The notes below the pieces were generated by a model. The model was not told where the DNA came from. It ran no database searches and worked only from the letters and a program-made list of their open reading frames with translations. Shown one piece after another: positions 1 through 6,359 of a stretch of 13,831 nucleotides of DNA. The position numbers and the translations under genes were made by a program. How positions within the stretch are numbered: position 1 is the stretch's first letter; each line of letters opens with the position of its first letter. The stretch spans positions 1 through 13,831 of the forward strand of contig CAYTCW010000117.1 in NCBI GenBank assembly GCA_964436235.1. The letters run 5' to 3'. This DNA is from UBA9980 sp964436235 (GTDB lineage: Bacteria; Muiribacteriota; UBA9980).

Positions 1-18
1 AAAGGGTTGCTAACCTTT
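1..18 (-). terminator. Possible terminator hairpin after the glycosyltransferase gene
   Basis: Bases 1-5 (AAAGG) pair with 14-18 (CCTTT), and 7-8 with 12-13, leaving base 6 as a one-base bulge and a three-base loop. The hairpin starts about 21 nt past the glycosyltransferase stop codon. Any T-tract on the minus strand would lie outside the window, so the terminator cannot be confirmed. Confidence 0.33.
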
Positions 19-39
19 TCTCCCTTCCCTCAAAAAAAA

Positions 40-1164
40 CTATAAATTTTCGAAATAAAGTTTTATTTTATTTTTGAATATATCGGTATCGAATTGAAGC
101 GCGTGGCTGCGTATTTCATCGGCTCTAAAATTCTTTTTAATTGTGATGAATTTTTTAACAGCGTTAATTAACGAGCGTTCGCCGCAGTTATCGAATAAAA
201 CTCCGGTTTTACCGTCGATAACCGTTTCGGCGGCGCCGCCGCGGTTGAGGGCTATGACGGGTTTTCCGGCCGCCATGCATTCGACGGGCACGATGCCGAA
301 GTCTTCTTCATTTGGAAATATGAGTGCTTCGCAGTTCTGGTAGAGGTTAAGGAGCCGGTCGTCGGCTGCGCGTCCGATGAATTTAATATTAGGCGCGGCT
401 ATTTTTTGAAGTTGTTTTTCCATCTGTCCGCATCCTGCGATTATTAAGTTAATTCCGAGTTCATTAAACGCTTTAACGGCTATATCGGGTTTTTTATAAG
501 GGATAAGCTGGCCTACGAAGAGGTAGAACGGGTCTTTATTTATTTCATCGCTTGAATTATCGGTTACGGTATATTTAACGCAGTCAACCGGCGGATAGAT
601 AACTTCGGCGTCGCGTCTGTAGTGTTTGGCGATGCGGCCGGCCACCGTTTTAGAATTAGCGATAAAGCCGTCAACTCTGAAGCTCGATGCTAAGTCGGTG
701 AGGCGCACGTAGTGCATAAACATGCGCATAGCGGTTTTTTTAATAAAGCCGAGGTTATTTTCATTAAGGTATTCAAAATATTTATCCCAGGCGTAGCGCA
801 TGGGTGTATGGCAGTAGGTGATATGTTTTTGCGTGGAATTAGTGAGCGCCATTTTAGAAAAACCTGAATCGGAGCTTATTACCAGATCGAATTTAGACAG
901 GTCGAATTGTTCGACCGCGAAGGGGAACAATGGAAAAAAGTGCTGGTATTTAGAGACGCCGAACGGTATTTTCTGGATAAAGGACGTATGTATTTTTTGC
1001 GCGTTAATTTTATCGGATATTTTAGACTTATCGTAAACGAGGGTAAAGATTTCGGCTTGCGGGAAGATGTCTAAGAGTGCTTCTATAACTTTTTCGCCGC
1101 CTCGCATATTAACGAGCCAGTAGTGTACGATGGCGACTTTAAGGTTCGGGTTAGTTAAATTCAT
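40..1164 (-). CDS. Family 4 glycosyltransferase (GT-B fold), cytoplasmic
   Basis: Predicted to transfer a sugar from a nucleotide-sugar donor to an envelope or exopolysaccharide acceptor; donor and acceptor cannot be read from the sequence. The 374 aa are a normal length for GT4. The N-terminal Rossmann domain starts at KVAIVHYWLVNMRGGEK (9-25), with the glycine-rich acceptor-side loop, followed by YCHTPMRYAWDKY (117-129). The C-terminal donor domain starts near FVGQLIPYKKPDIAV (216-230) and carries the family E-x7-E motif in EEDFGIVPVE (E287 and E295), then AAGKPVIALNRGGAAETV. There is no signal peptide. The ATG lies 1 nt beyond the flgI stop (TAA-C-ATG), with only a weak purine stretch (GAAGTG) inside the flgI end, so translation is probably coupled to flgI. 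Its place behind flgI suggests co-expression with the flagellar ring genes. A role in flagellar glycosylation would be inference only. Confidence 0.94.
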   Translation of the reverse strand: MNLTNPNLKVAIVHYWLVNMRGGEKVIEALLDIFPQAEIFTLVYDKSKISDKINAQKIHTSFIQKIPFGVSKYQHFFPLFPFAVEQFDLSKFDLVISSDSGFSKMALTNSTQKHITYCHTPMRYAWDKYFEYLNENNLGFIKKTAMRMFMHYVRLTDLASSFRVDGFIANSKTVAGRIAKHYRRDAEVIYPPVDCVKYTVTDNSSDEINKDPFYLFVGQLIPYKKPDIAVKAFNELGINLIIAGCGQMEKQLQKIAAPNIKFIGRAADDRLLNLYQNCEALIFPNEEDFGIVPVECMAAGKPVIALNRGGAAETVIDGKTGVLFDNCGERSLINAVKKFITIKKNFRADEIRSHALQFDTDIFKNKIKLYFENL

Positions 1165-1165
1165 G

Positions 1166-2293
1166 TTATATCACTTCTATTTCGCTCTGAATGGCGCCGG
1201 CGGCTTTCATAGCCTGTATGATAGCAATTATATCTCTTGCAAATGCGCCCATTTCGTTAAGTGCGTCAACCATATCGCGCACCGTCGAGCCTGAGTTGAG
1301 ATATATAACATTTTTTTCACCCGGTTTGATTCGAGCGGCTGCTGCCTGAGCTGCGGCATCGCCGGCTGGCGGCGTAGGCGGCGCTGCCACTTTAAGTTTG
1401 ATGCCGTTATGTGAAATAGCGACCGGGCTGATTCTAACGTCGTCGCCGAGAACTATAGTGCCGGTTTTTTCATTTATGACTATTTTAGACGCGCTGTCGG
1501 TTTGAACGCTGAGCGATTCTACCGCGGCGAGGAAGCCGACTATATTATCTTCGAAGCTGGCGGGTATTTGTACGCTGACGATACCGGCATTTTTAGCTTT
1601 AGCGAAGCCGTCGCCGAATTTTTCGGTTATAGCGCCGGCTACGGCATTTGCGGTTGAAAAATCTTTTTTATTTAGAACTATTTCGATCTTCTCGTCGGCG
1701 ACGAATTCATTAGATATTTCGCGCTCGATCAATGCGCCGCCCGGGATTCTGGCGACGAGCGGGTGCAGTTTAGCGCCGGCGGCCGACTGTTGTCCCGAAC
1801 CGAGCTGTCCCATGGATACGGGTCCCTGCGCGACGGCGTACACGCGGCCGTTAGCGCCTTTTAACGGGGTTTGCAGCAGAACGCCGCCCTGGATGCTTTT
1901 AGCGTCACCTATCGACGATACGACAACGTCGAGTTTATCGCCTTCGCTCATAAACGGAAGTACATTGGCGGTAACCATGACGGCGGCGGAGTTTTGCGCT
2001 TTAAGTGTTTTAGGATCGAGAGTCACGTCGAATGATTTAAGCATATTAACTATCGACTGCGCGGTCATAATATTTTTATCGCCGCTGCCTTCGAGGCCGA
2101 CGACGACTCCGTAGCCTACGAGTTGGTTTTCGCGTACGCCGCCGATGCGCGCTATGTCTTTGATGCGGTTAACAACGCCGGCATATACGGTCGCGCTCAT
2201 AAAATTAAATATATAAAGCGCGCACAGCAGAGCAGCTATGGCTTTAGTATTTTTTTTCCGTTTTTTATGAATAGTATGGATCGTTACAGTCAT
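1166..2293 (-). CDS. flgI: Flagellar P-ring protein FlgI
   Basis: Forms the peptidoglycan-level P ring around the flagellar rod, acting as part of the bushing in the periplasm. The 375 aa compare with about 365 in enterobacteria. A signal peptide covers roughly 1-38 (basic HKKRKK, hydrophobic core 18-33, predicted cut at VYA/GVVN). The mature start carries the family signature VNRIKDIARIGGVRENQLVG, followed by GYGVVVGLEGSGDKN. Further hallmarks are GRVYAVAQGPVSMG (149-162), RIPGGALIEREI (182-193), NEKTGTIVLGDDVRISPVAIS (from 274) and the C-terminal helix ending in GAIQSEIEVI. An Ala/Pro-rich segment (303-320) sits in the usual variable loop. AGGCGGT lies about 9 nt upstream of the chosen ATG and works as a Shine-Dalgarno site; an earlier ATG is out of frame and stops at once. 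It is preceded by flgH and followed by the glycosyltransferase. Confidence 0.98.
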   Translation of the reverse strand: MTVTIHTIHKKRKKNTKAIAALLCALYIFNFMSATVYAGVVNRIKDIARIGGVRENQLVGYGVVVGLEGSGDKNIMTAQSIVNMLKSFDVTLDPKTLKAQNSAAVMVTANVLPFMSEGDKLDVVVSSIGDAKSIQGGVLLQTPLKGANGRVYAVAQGPVSMGQLGSGQQSAAGAKLHPLVARIPGGALIEREISNEFVADEKIEIVLNKKDFSTANAVAGAITEKFGDGFAKAKNAGIVSVQIPASFEDNIVGFLAAVESLSVQTDSASKIVINEKTGTIVLGDDVRISPVAISHNGIKLKVAAPPTPPAGDAAAQAAAARIKPGEKNVIYLNSGSTVRDMVDALNEMGAFARDIIAIIQAMKAAGAIQSEIEVI

Positions 2294-2331
2294 AATAACA
2301 TACCGCCTGAATAAAAAATATTGAATAATAA

Positions 2332-2366
2332 ATTAAAAATTAAGAGTTTAGAGTTAAAAGTTAAGA
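2332..2366 (+). repeat. Five-unit degenerate heptamer array (RTTWARA) between flgH and flgI
   Basis: Five consecutive 7-base units can be read: ATTAAAA, ATTAAGA, GTTTAGA, GTTAAAA, GTTAAGA. All five fit RTTWARA. The array sits in the 119-bp flgH-flgI intergenic gap, so transcription to flgI would cross it. It resembles the short heptanucleotide tandem repeats known from intergenic DNA in several phyla. No function is evident. Confidence 0.6.
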
Positions 2367-2403
2367 AATACATAAACCAAAAATTAAAGAATCGAGATAA
2401 ATA

Positions 2404-2417
2404 TTTAATTAATTAAA
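2404..2417. repeat. 14-bp perfect AT palindrome over the flgH stop codon
   Basis: TTTAATTAATTAAA is its own reverse complement and contains the flgH TAA stop (2413-2415). It has no G or C and no following T-tract typical of a terminator. It could arise by chance in such AT-rich DNA. Confidence 0.35.
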
Positions 2418-3105
2418 ACAGCCAATCGGATACTCTTTTTATTACGCCGGGCCTGTTGACTGTTCCGACGACGCCATTGCCTTTATATTTGATTTGCGCG
2501 TCGGCTAAAAATGTGGATAATATGGTGTTTTCAGATGAAATATCGAGAGTGCGCGCAATGCCGCTTATTGTAATATCCTGCACTTCATCGTTAATTCTGA
2601 TGGAGCGTTTACCTTCGATAGCGAGGTTGCCGTTGGGAAAAATTTTAGTAACCCGCGCCGAAATTTTAGCTGAAATATTACCTGAGCGCGAGGTAGTGCC
2701 GTCGCCCGAGAAATCGCCGGATGCGCCGCTGGAGATATTGGGGATAAAACTGAGCGGCCCGGTGCCGGCCTTGACGCCGAGATTCGATGATTTTTTATTC
2801 TGCGTCGTCGCTTTCTGGACGGCAGTAGAGTTTTCAATGATTAATATAGTGATGATATCGCCTATTTTATGTCCTTTAGTTTCTGAAAATATGGACTGGC
2901 CGTTAGCTTCTTCTTCAGCTTCGCGCCAGAGCGATTCGGCTTTCAGTTCAGCCGCGCTAAAGATCAATACGGTAAAAACGGTTAATAAAACTAATGCGAT
3001 TAATGAAAATGATGAAAATGATGAAACCGATGGAAATAAATTTGAAAACAAGTAACCGCTATTATTGCGGTTTTCGTTGTTGCTTTCGACGCTGCTATGA
3101 TCCAT
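2413..3105 (-). CDS. flgH: Flagellar L-ring protein FlgH, lacking a lipobox cysteine
   Basis: Forms the outer-membrane L ring of the flagellar basal body. The 230 aa match the family length. Family signatures are clear: KIGDIITILIIENSTA (80-95), SGDGTTSRSGNISAKISARV (133-152), IFPNGNLAIEGKR (155-167), INDEVQDITISGIARTLDIS (171-190) and STFLADAQIKYKGNG (197-211). Most characterised FlgH proteins are lipoproteins, but this one contains no cysteine anywhere. It starts with about 33 Ser/Asn-rich, slightly acidic residues, followed by a hydrophobic segment (about 34-51) and a possible cut near LKA/ES (55-56). The start is well supported: GGAGG lies 4 nt upstream of the ATG. The C-terminus ends VSDWLF. 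It lies between flgA and flgI on the same strand. Confidence 0.96.
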   Translation of the reverse strand: MDHSSVESNNENRNNSGYLFSNLFPSVSSFSSFSLIALVLLTVFTVLIFSAAELKAESLWREAEEEANGQSIFSETKGHKIGDIITILIIENSTAVQKATTQNKKSSNLGVKAGTGPLSFIPNISSGASGDFSGDGTTSRSGNISAKISARVTKIFPNGNLAIEGKRSIRINDEVQDITISGIARTLDISSENTILSTFLADAQIKYKGNGVVGTVNRPGVIKRVSDWLF

Positions 3106-3109
3106 TCTT

Positions 3110-3114
3110 CCTCC
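3110..3114 (-). promoter_or_regulatory. Ribosome binding site of flgH
   Basis: On the minus strand GGAGG precedes the flgH ATG (3103-3105) by 4 nt. It matters because it supports the upstream start, and so the unusual long, cysteine-free N-terminus of FlgH. Confidence 0.8.
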
Positions 3115-3125
3115 GATGATATATA

Positions 3126-3186
3126 AAATACTACGACTGATAAAAAAATAAATGCATTGACGGATATTACGACTAAATACTACGAC
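3126..3186. repeat. Direct repeats of AAATACTACGAC upstream of flgH
   Basis: The 12-mer AAATACTACGAC occurs exactly at 3126-3137 and 3175-3186. A partial copy (ATATTACGAC) lies at 3164-3173 and a shorter relative (TTGACGGAT) at 3157-3165. The core ACGACT matches the heptamer found at the 3' ends of the two transglutaminase paralogues. The repeats fill the flgA-flgH gap, where they could be decayed heptamer repeats or regulator sites. Confidence 0.5.
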
Positions 3187-3270
3187 GGATGTTAAAATTG
3201 ATACTTAAACATTGAGTATAACTTTTATTGCCGGGGACTAAGGTATATTGTTAGATGTTTTCATATATTT

Positions 3271-4515
3271 TCAATTATCGACCGATTCGACTAAACCTTC
3301 ATCTACTATGACTGCCTTGTATTTTTTACGGGTTTTCAGATTAATCACTTCGATAATATCGCCGGCGCCGCCGCCTTTAGACGCCGAAGCGCTTATTGAC
3401 ATCGACGAGCGGTTAGTTTTGATATATAAATCGACTATCTGTCCCGCCTTTATGAGCAGTTTCTTTTTTAAAAATCGTTTTTTAATGATCTCGCCGGCCG
3501 CTATATTTTTTGTGAATTCCAGGTTGTTTTCGGCAGCTTTGATCAATTCTTCGTTATTTTCGGGAGTGTGATTAATAATAAATAACTCATGATATTTTTC
3601 GGCAATAATTTCGATTTCAGAAGTCTTAATTTTATTAATATCGATAATAGAGTTTTTGGGTATTTTTTCACATGCCGTGGCCGCCGTGGTTCTTCTGATA
3701 ATTTTCGCGTAGAGTTTAGCTATAAGTTCGGTCTCGTATTTAACGGCTATAGTTGCCGCTGATGCTTTATAGGTAAGTATATCGATTTCCACTTCTTCGT
3801 ATGATAATATTTTTTTAGCAGCGGCCCGGTTAAGGCCGAAGCTGATAGTAGATATTATGCTGTCATTCGGTCCTAATTTATATTTATCGGTGAAGCGTTC
3901 GATAAACAGGGCGCTGATTTTTTTTTCGAGGTTAATTTTAAGTTGTTTATTTAAATCGCTGCCGGTGTTTTTGTTATAGTGATGGCTGTGAGCGCCGGAG
4001 TGTATTCCGTTTTTGGCGTTAGTTTCGCCTCCGGCGAAAGTTTTAATGAGGCAGTAATTGCTGCCTGTGATCAAATAACCGTATCCGTGCGGAAACTCTA
4101 ATTTTTGTCTGATAATGTTATCCACTTCGAATTTATGGATGCGCCTTTCGACGAGCGGGGCGGGTGCGAATCCCATTTTAATGCCGCTTACCTTATTTGA
4201 ATCTATTTTAAAGCCGGGTGTTATTTTAATATGGCAGATATCGCCAAGAGTCAGCTCACCCTCGTTAGCGGTTAATCCGGATTTTAATTCAAGAGTAATG
4301 GCGGCCCGAACGGGCGCGGATTGTCCGGCGGCAGCGGGAATTAAGGCAGCGCTGACGATACCGCAGGCGGATATGATCAAAACGCTTAGAGATAATAATG
4401 ATGGCAGTGGTAATGATAACTTTAAATTTATTGGAATTGTGATAAACTTAAATTCGTTTATTAGAAATGAAAAACCGATATTAATTATTGAATTTATTTT
4501 TTTAATAAAATTCAT
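3271..4515 (-). CDS. flgA: FlgA, P-ring formation chaperone with long N-terminal half
   Basis: FlgA is a periplasmic chaperone needed to assemble FlgI into the P ring. The C-terminal part (about 277-410) is a recognisable SAF/ChapFlgA region: ACEKIPKNSIIDINKIKTSE, then NIAAGEIIKKRFLKKKLLIKAGQ, VDLYIKTNRSSMSIS, GDIIEVINLKTRKKYKAVIVD and a final EGLVES strand. The protein is 414 aa, nearly twice the roughly 220 aa of enterobacterial FlgA. The extra length is an N-terminal module (about 70-270) with a LTLGDICHIK-like strand, and a His-rich insertion (H172, H176, H178, H179). A hydrophobic segment covers about 38-60; IISAC with C51 could be a lipobox, while AAAG near 61-64 could be an ordinary cut site. 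The ATG lacks a clear Shine-Dalgarno site and the n-region is unusually long, so the start is less certain. The gene lies 46 nt after the CxxC protein and upstream of flgH. Confidence 0.9.
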   Translation of the reverse strand: MNFIKKINSIINIGFSFLINEFKFITIPINLKLSLPLPSLLSLSVLIISACGIVSAALIPAAAGQSAPVRAAITLELKSGLTANEGELTLGDICHIKITPGFKIDSNKVSGIKMGFAPAPLVERRIHKFEVDNIIRQKLEFPHGYGYLITGSNYCLIKTFAGGETNAKNGIHSGAHSHHYNKNTGSDLNKQLKINLEKKISALFIERFTDKYKLGPNDSIISTISFGLNRAAAKKILSYEEVEIDILTYKASAATIAVKYETELIAKLYAKIIRRTTAATACEKIPKNSIIDINKIKTSEIEIIAEKYHELFIINHTPENNEELIKAAENNLEFTKNIAAGEIIKKRFLKKKLLIKAGQIVDLYIKTNRSSMSISASASKGGGAGDIIEVINLKTRKKYKAVIVDEGLVESVDN

Positions 4516-4533
4516 AGTATAATTAATATCGGC

Positions 4534-4547
4534 TTAATTATAATTAA
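4534..4547. repeat. 14-bp perfect AT palindrome upstream of flgA
   Basis: TTAATTATAATTAA is its own reverse complement and lies in the 46-nt gap between the CxxC-protein gene and flgA. The minus strand reads TATAAT within it, about 20 nt before the flgA ATG, but no good -35 element stands at the right distance. It may be chance. Confidence 0.3.
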
Positions 4548-4561
4548 ATCAAATCTATGTT

Positions 4562-5227
4562 TTATTCAACCGATTCAACGGGTTCGGCTTTTTTGGCTTT
4601 TTTAGCGGTTTTAGCTTTAGCTTTTTTAGCGGCTTTCTTTTTAGTTTTAGGTTTTTCAATAACTTTTTCTTCCTGTGCTTCTTCGGCGGTTATTTCATCG
4701 GCTGGAATTTCAGCGGGTGCTTCGAGGGCAGCTTCTGAAGCGGGTTCGGTTGCGGTCTCTTTTTTGCCGACCTTACCGCGGATTTTAGCTTTGCAGTCTT
4801 CGCAGGAGTTTAATATAGACCATGCTATACATTTATCGCAAAGATCGGCGTATGATTTGCCTTTGCAGAATTCGCAGTTTTCGCTGGCGTTAAGAACGGC
4901 TTTAGCTTTGCAGACTTCGCATACGATTTTAGTGTCTTTAATAGGGCGGCTTCTAACGCCTTCGCCGCTGCCGCCGCCGAATGCGCCGCTTAACAGGCCG
5001 TTATCCATATGTCTGAAATCTTTAGCTTCTTTAACCTGTTCGGAATTAGCGCTGTCTAAATTTCTGGCCTTCATGGAAGGGCGGTCCATTTTAAATTTAA
5101 CGCCCGCGCCAAGAAACGAGGCTTTAGCTTCCTGCATATCGTCCTGAGCGTAAGCCGCAAAAACCGTTAAAAATATGGCAAGAACCACGCTGACAGCGAT
5201 TATTGATTTAAATATACCCTTGTTCAT
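4562..5227 (-). CDS. Exported protein with four CxxC motifs and a Lys/Ala-rich tail, function unknown
   Basis: I do not recognise a family for these 221 aa. Residues 1-27 form a clean signal peptide (basic NKGIFK, hydrophobic core, AYA/QDD cut), so it should leave the cytoplasm. Residues 28-95 look partly disordered and end in a Gly-rich stretch. Residues 100-147 hold eight cysteines as four CxxC pairs: C103/C106, C118/C121, C130/C133 and C142/C145. None is followed by His, so these are not c-type haem sites. CEFCKGKSY recalls DnaJ-type zinc modules, and two Zn or Fe sites are plausible. The tail runs from an acidic Pro/Glu/Ala segment (157-190) into a histone-H1-like Lys/Ala run (192-213). 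The ATG follows GGAGAG by about 5 nt, and a strong sigma-70 promoter lies just upstream. It is the first gene before flgA-flgH-flgI, which suggests a flagellar or envelope accessory role, as inference. Confidence 0.85.
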   Translation of the reverse strand: MNKGIFKSIIAVSVVLAIFLTVFAAYAQDDMQEAKASFLGAGVKFKMDRPSMKARNLDSANSEQVKEAKDFRHMDNGLLSGAFGGGSGEGVRSRPIKDTKIVCEVCKAKAVLNASENCEFCKGKSYADLCDKCIAWSILNSCEDCKAKIRGKVGKKETATEPASEAALEAPAEIPADEITAEEAQEEKVIEKPKTKKKAAKKAKAKTAKKAKKAEPVESVE

Positions 5228-5259
5228 ATAACTCTCCTTATTAATTGAAATGATAGCGT

Positions 5260-5288
5260 ATTATACAATAAAACGATTATAAAGTCAA
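5260..5288 (-). promoter_or_regulatory. Strong sigma-70-type promoter for the CxxC protein and flgAHI genes
   Basis: On the minus strand TTGACT (5288-5283) and TATAAT (5265-5260) are separated by exactly 17 nt. The predicted transcript start is near 5253, giving a leader of about 26 nt that contains AAGGAGAG before the ATG at 5227. The -35 box overlaps the last codons of the upstream membrane-protein gene, so transcription of the flagellar part can begin without the upstream envelope genes. Confidence 0.75.
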
Positions 5289-6353
5289 TTTTTTTTGTTT
5301 ATTAAAAGCGAGTATATAAGCATTAAATGCCGGAAGCGCGAAGATTCCGATCAATAGTGCGAACCACAGGGTAGCCGCGCGCACCATAAAAGTGGCGGCT
5401 ACGGCTTTTGACATCGGTATTTTAACAAGTTTAACCAATAAAAACGCCATTCCGCCTTCGGTGACGAATAAACCGCCGGGCAGCATGGCGAGCGCGCCTA
5501 TAATTGTTGAAAAAGCGTAGGCGAAGGAGCAGAAAAGCAGAAGTGCCAGTGATATCGGGGTTTGCGGCGATATCACGGTTATTATGTAATAAAGCGAGTA
5601 GCATTCGAGCGCCCAGGCGAGTATCGACAGCAGCGTAGCGTAAAAAAGCGGCCAGGGCATCAGTATGACGCGCGCCGCCTCGAAGAGCGATTCTATATGC
5701 ACGATATGTTTTTTAATGAAATTAAACCGCTCCATATATTTTAGAACGGCATTCATTAATTTTTGATTCGACAATATGGCGATGATAATGCAGGTGATTA
5801 TCGTCACTAATGCGAGCGATAAAAGCTGGGCGCCGTCAAAATTTTGTTGACCGGCCGCTGATGCTGCAGCAACGCTTACCGCCGTTCCACTGCCGCTAAG
5901 ACCGGTTCTGCTTCCGCCGTTCAGGGCAAAAACCACGCCAGCCGCGCATATAAATAGCAGCGCGATCACATCGGTGAGCCGTTCCATAAACACGGCCGGC
6001 GCGCTTCTTGTGACGGCGACTCCGTGGTGTTCGTACATCAAAAGCGATTTCAGCACTTCGCCCATTTTTCCGGGGGTAATCGCCATTATAAATCCGGAGA
6101 AAAAAATGAGAACGCTCGATAGCAGGGGTATTTTAATATCGAGCCGTCTGAGGTAAAAATCCCACTTGATAACGCGCAACGCGTAATTAGCCAGCGATAA
6201 AAACAAAATGAACGGCCACTGATTGAGCGGAAAGTCCATCAGCGCGGCGGCGACCTTCCGGTAATCGGCTAAAAAAGCGATCACGATAAATACCGCCGCG
6301 CCGAGAAGCGATCCTATTATTATTTTTCTAACTATAGAGCGGTTATTTTCCAT
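5277..6353 (-). CDS. Flippase-like multispanning membrane protein (LPG synthase TM / UPF0104 family)
   Basis: Inner-membrane protein of the family that includes the transmembrane half of MprF (lysylphosphatidylglycerol synthase) and UPF0104 proteins. Relatives are thought to move lipids or lipid-linked compounds across the membrane; the substrate here is unknown. The 358 aa carry about eight hydrophobic spans (roughly 9-29, 46-64, 78-95, 126-146, 177-195, 233-262, 268-290 and 325-350). Family motifs are TPGKMGEVLKS (93-103), ERLTD (124-128) and LPGGLFVTEGGM (291-302). There is no C-terminal aminoacyl-transferase domain, so it is not a full MprF. A Gly/Ser/Ala-rich low-complexity loop (147-170) looks like a lineage-specific insertion. 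The ATG lies 6 nt past the stop of the upstream transglutaminase-like gene, with no obvious Shine-Dalgarno site, so translational coupling to that gene is likely. Confidence 0.92.
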   Translation of the reverse strand: MENNRSIVRKIIIGSLLGAAVFIVIAFLADYRKVAAALMDFPLNQWPFILFLSLANYALRVIKWDFYLRRLDIKIPLLSSVLIFFSGFIMAITPGKMGEVLKSLLMYEHHGVAVTRSAPAVFMERLTDVIALLFICAAGVVFALNGGSRTGLSGSGTAVSVAAASAAGQQNFDGAQLLSLALVTIITCIIIAILSNQKLMNAVLKYMERFNFIKKHIVHIESLFEAARVILMPWPLFYATLLSILAWALECYSLYYIITVISPQTPISLALLLFCSFAYAFSTIIGALAMLPGGLFVTEGGMAFLLVKLVKIPMSKAVAATFMVRAATLWFALLIGIFALPAFNAYILAFNKQKKLTL

Positions 6354-6359
6354 CAGCGT

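Noticed and set aside
2456..3055. Plus-strand open frame of 199 codons opposite flgH
   Set aside because: Lies entirely antisense to a well-supported flgH with all family motifs. The encoded peptide has no recognisable domain and no ribosome site; it reflects codon bias on the other strand.
3201..3219. Terminator or operator ATACT-N9-AGTAT between flgA and flgH
   Set aside because: A 5-bp stem of mostly A-T pairs is too weak for a terminator, and no T-tract follows on the minus strand.
4557..5147. Plus-strand open frame of 196 codons opposite the CxxC protein
   Set aside because: The Ala/Leu/Ser-rich translation mirrors the Lys/Ala-rich coding of the minus strand. The minus-strand gene has a signal peptide, promoter and ribosome site, so this frame is a shadow.
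4562..5227. Multihaem cytochrome c
   Set aside because: The four motifs are CxxC followed by K or I, never CxxCH, so covalent haem attachment is not supported.
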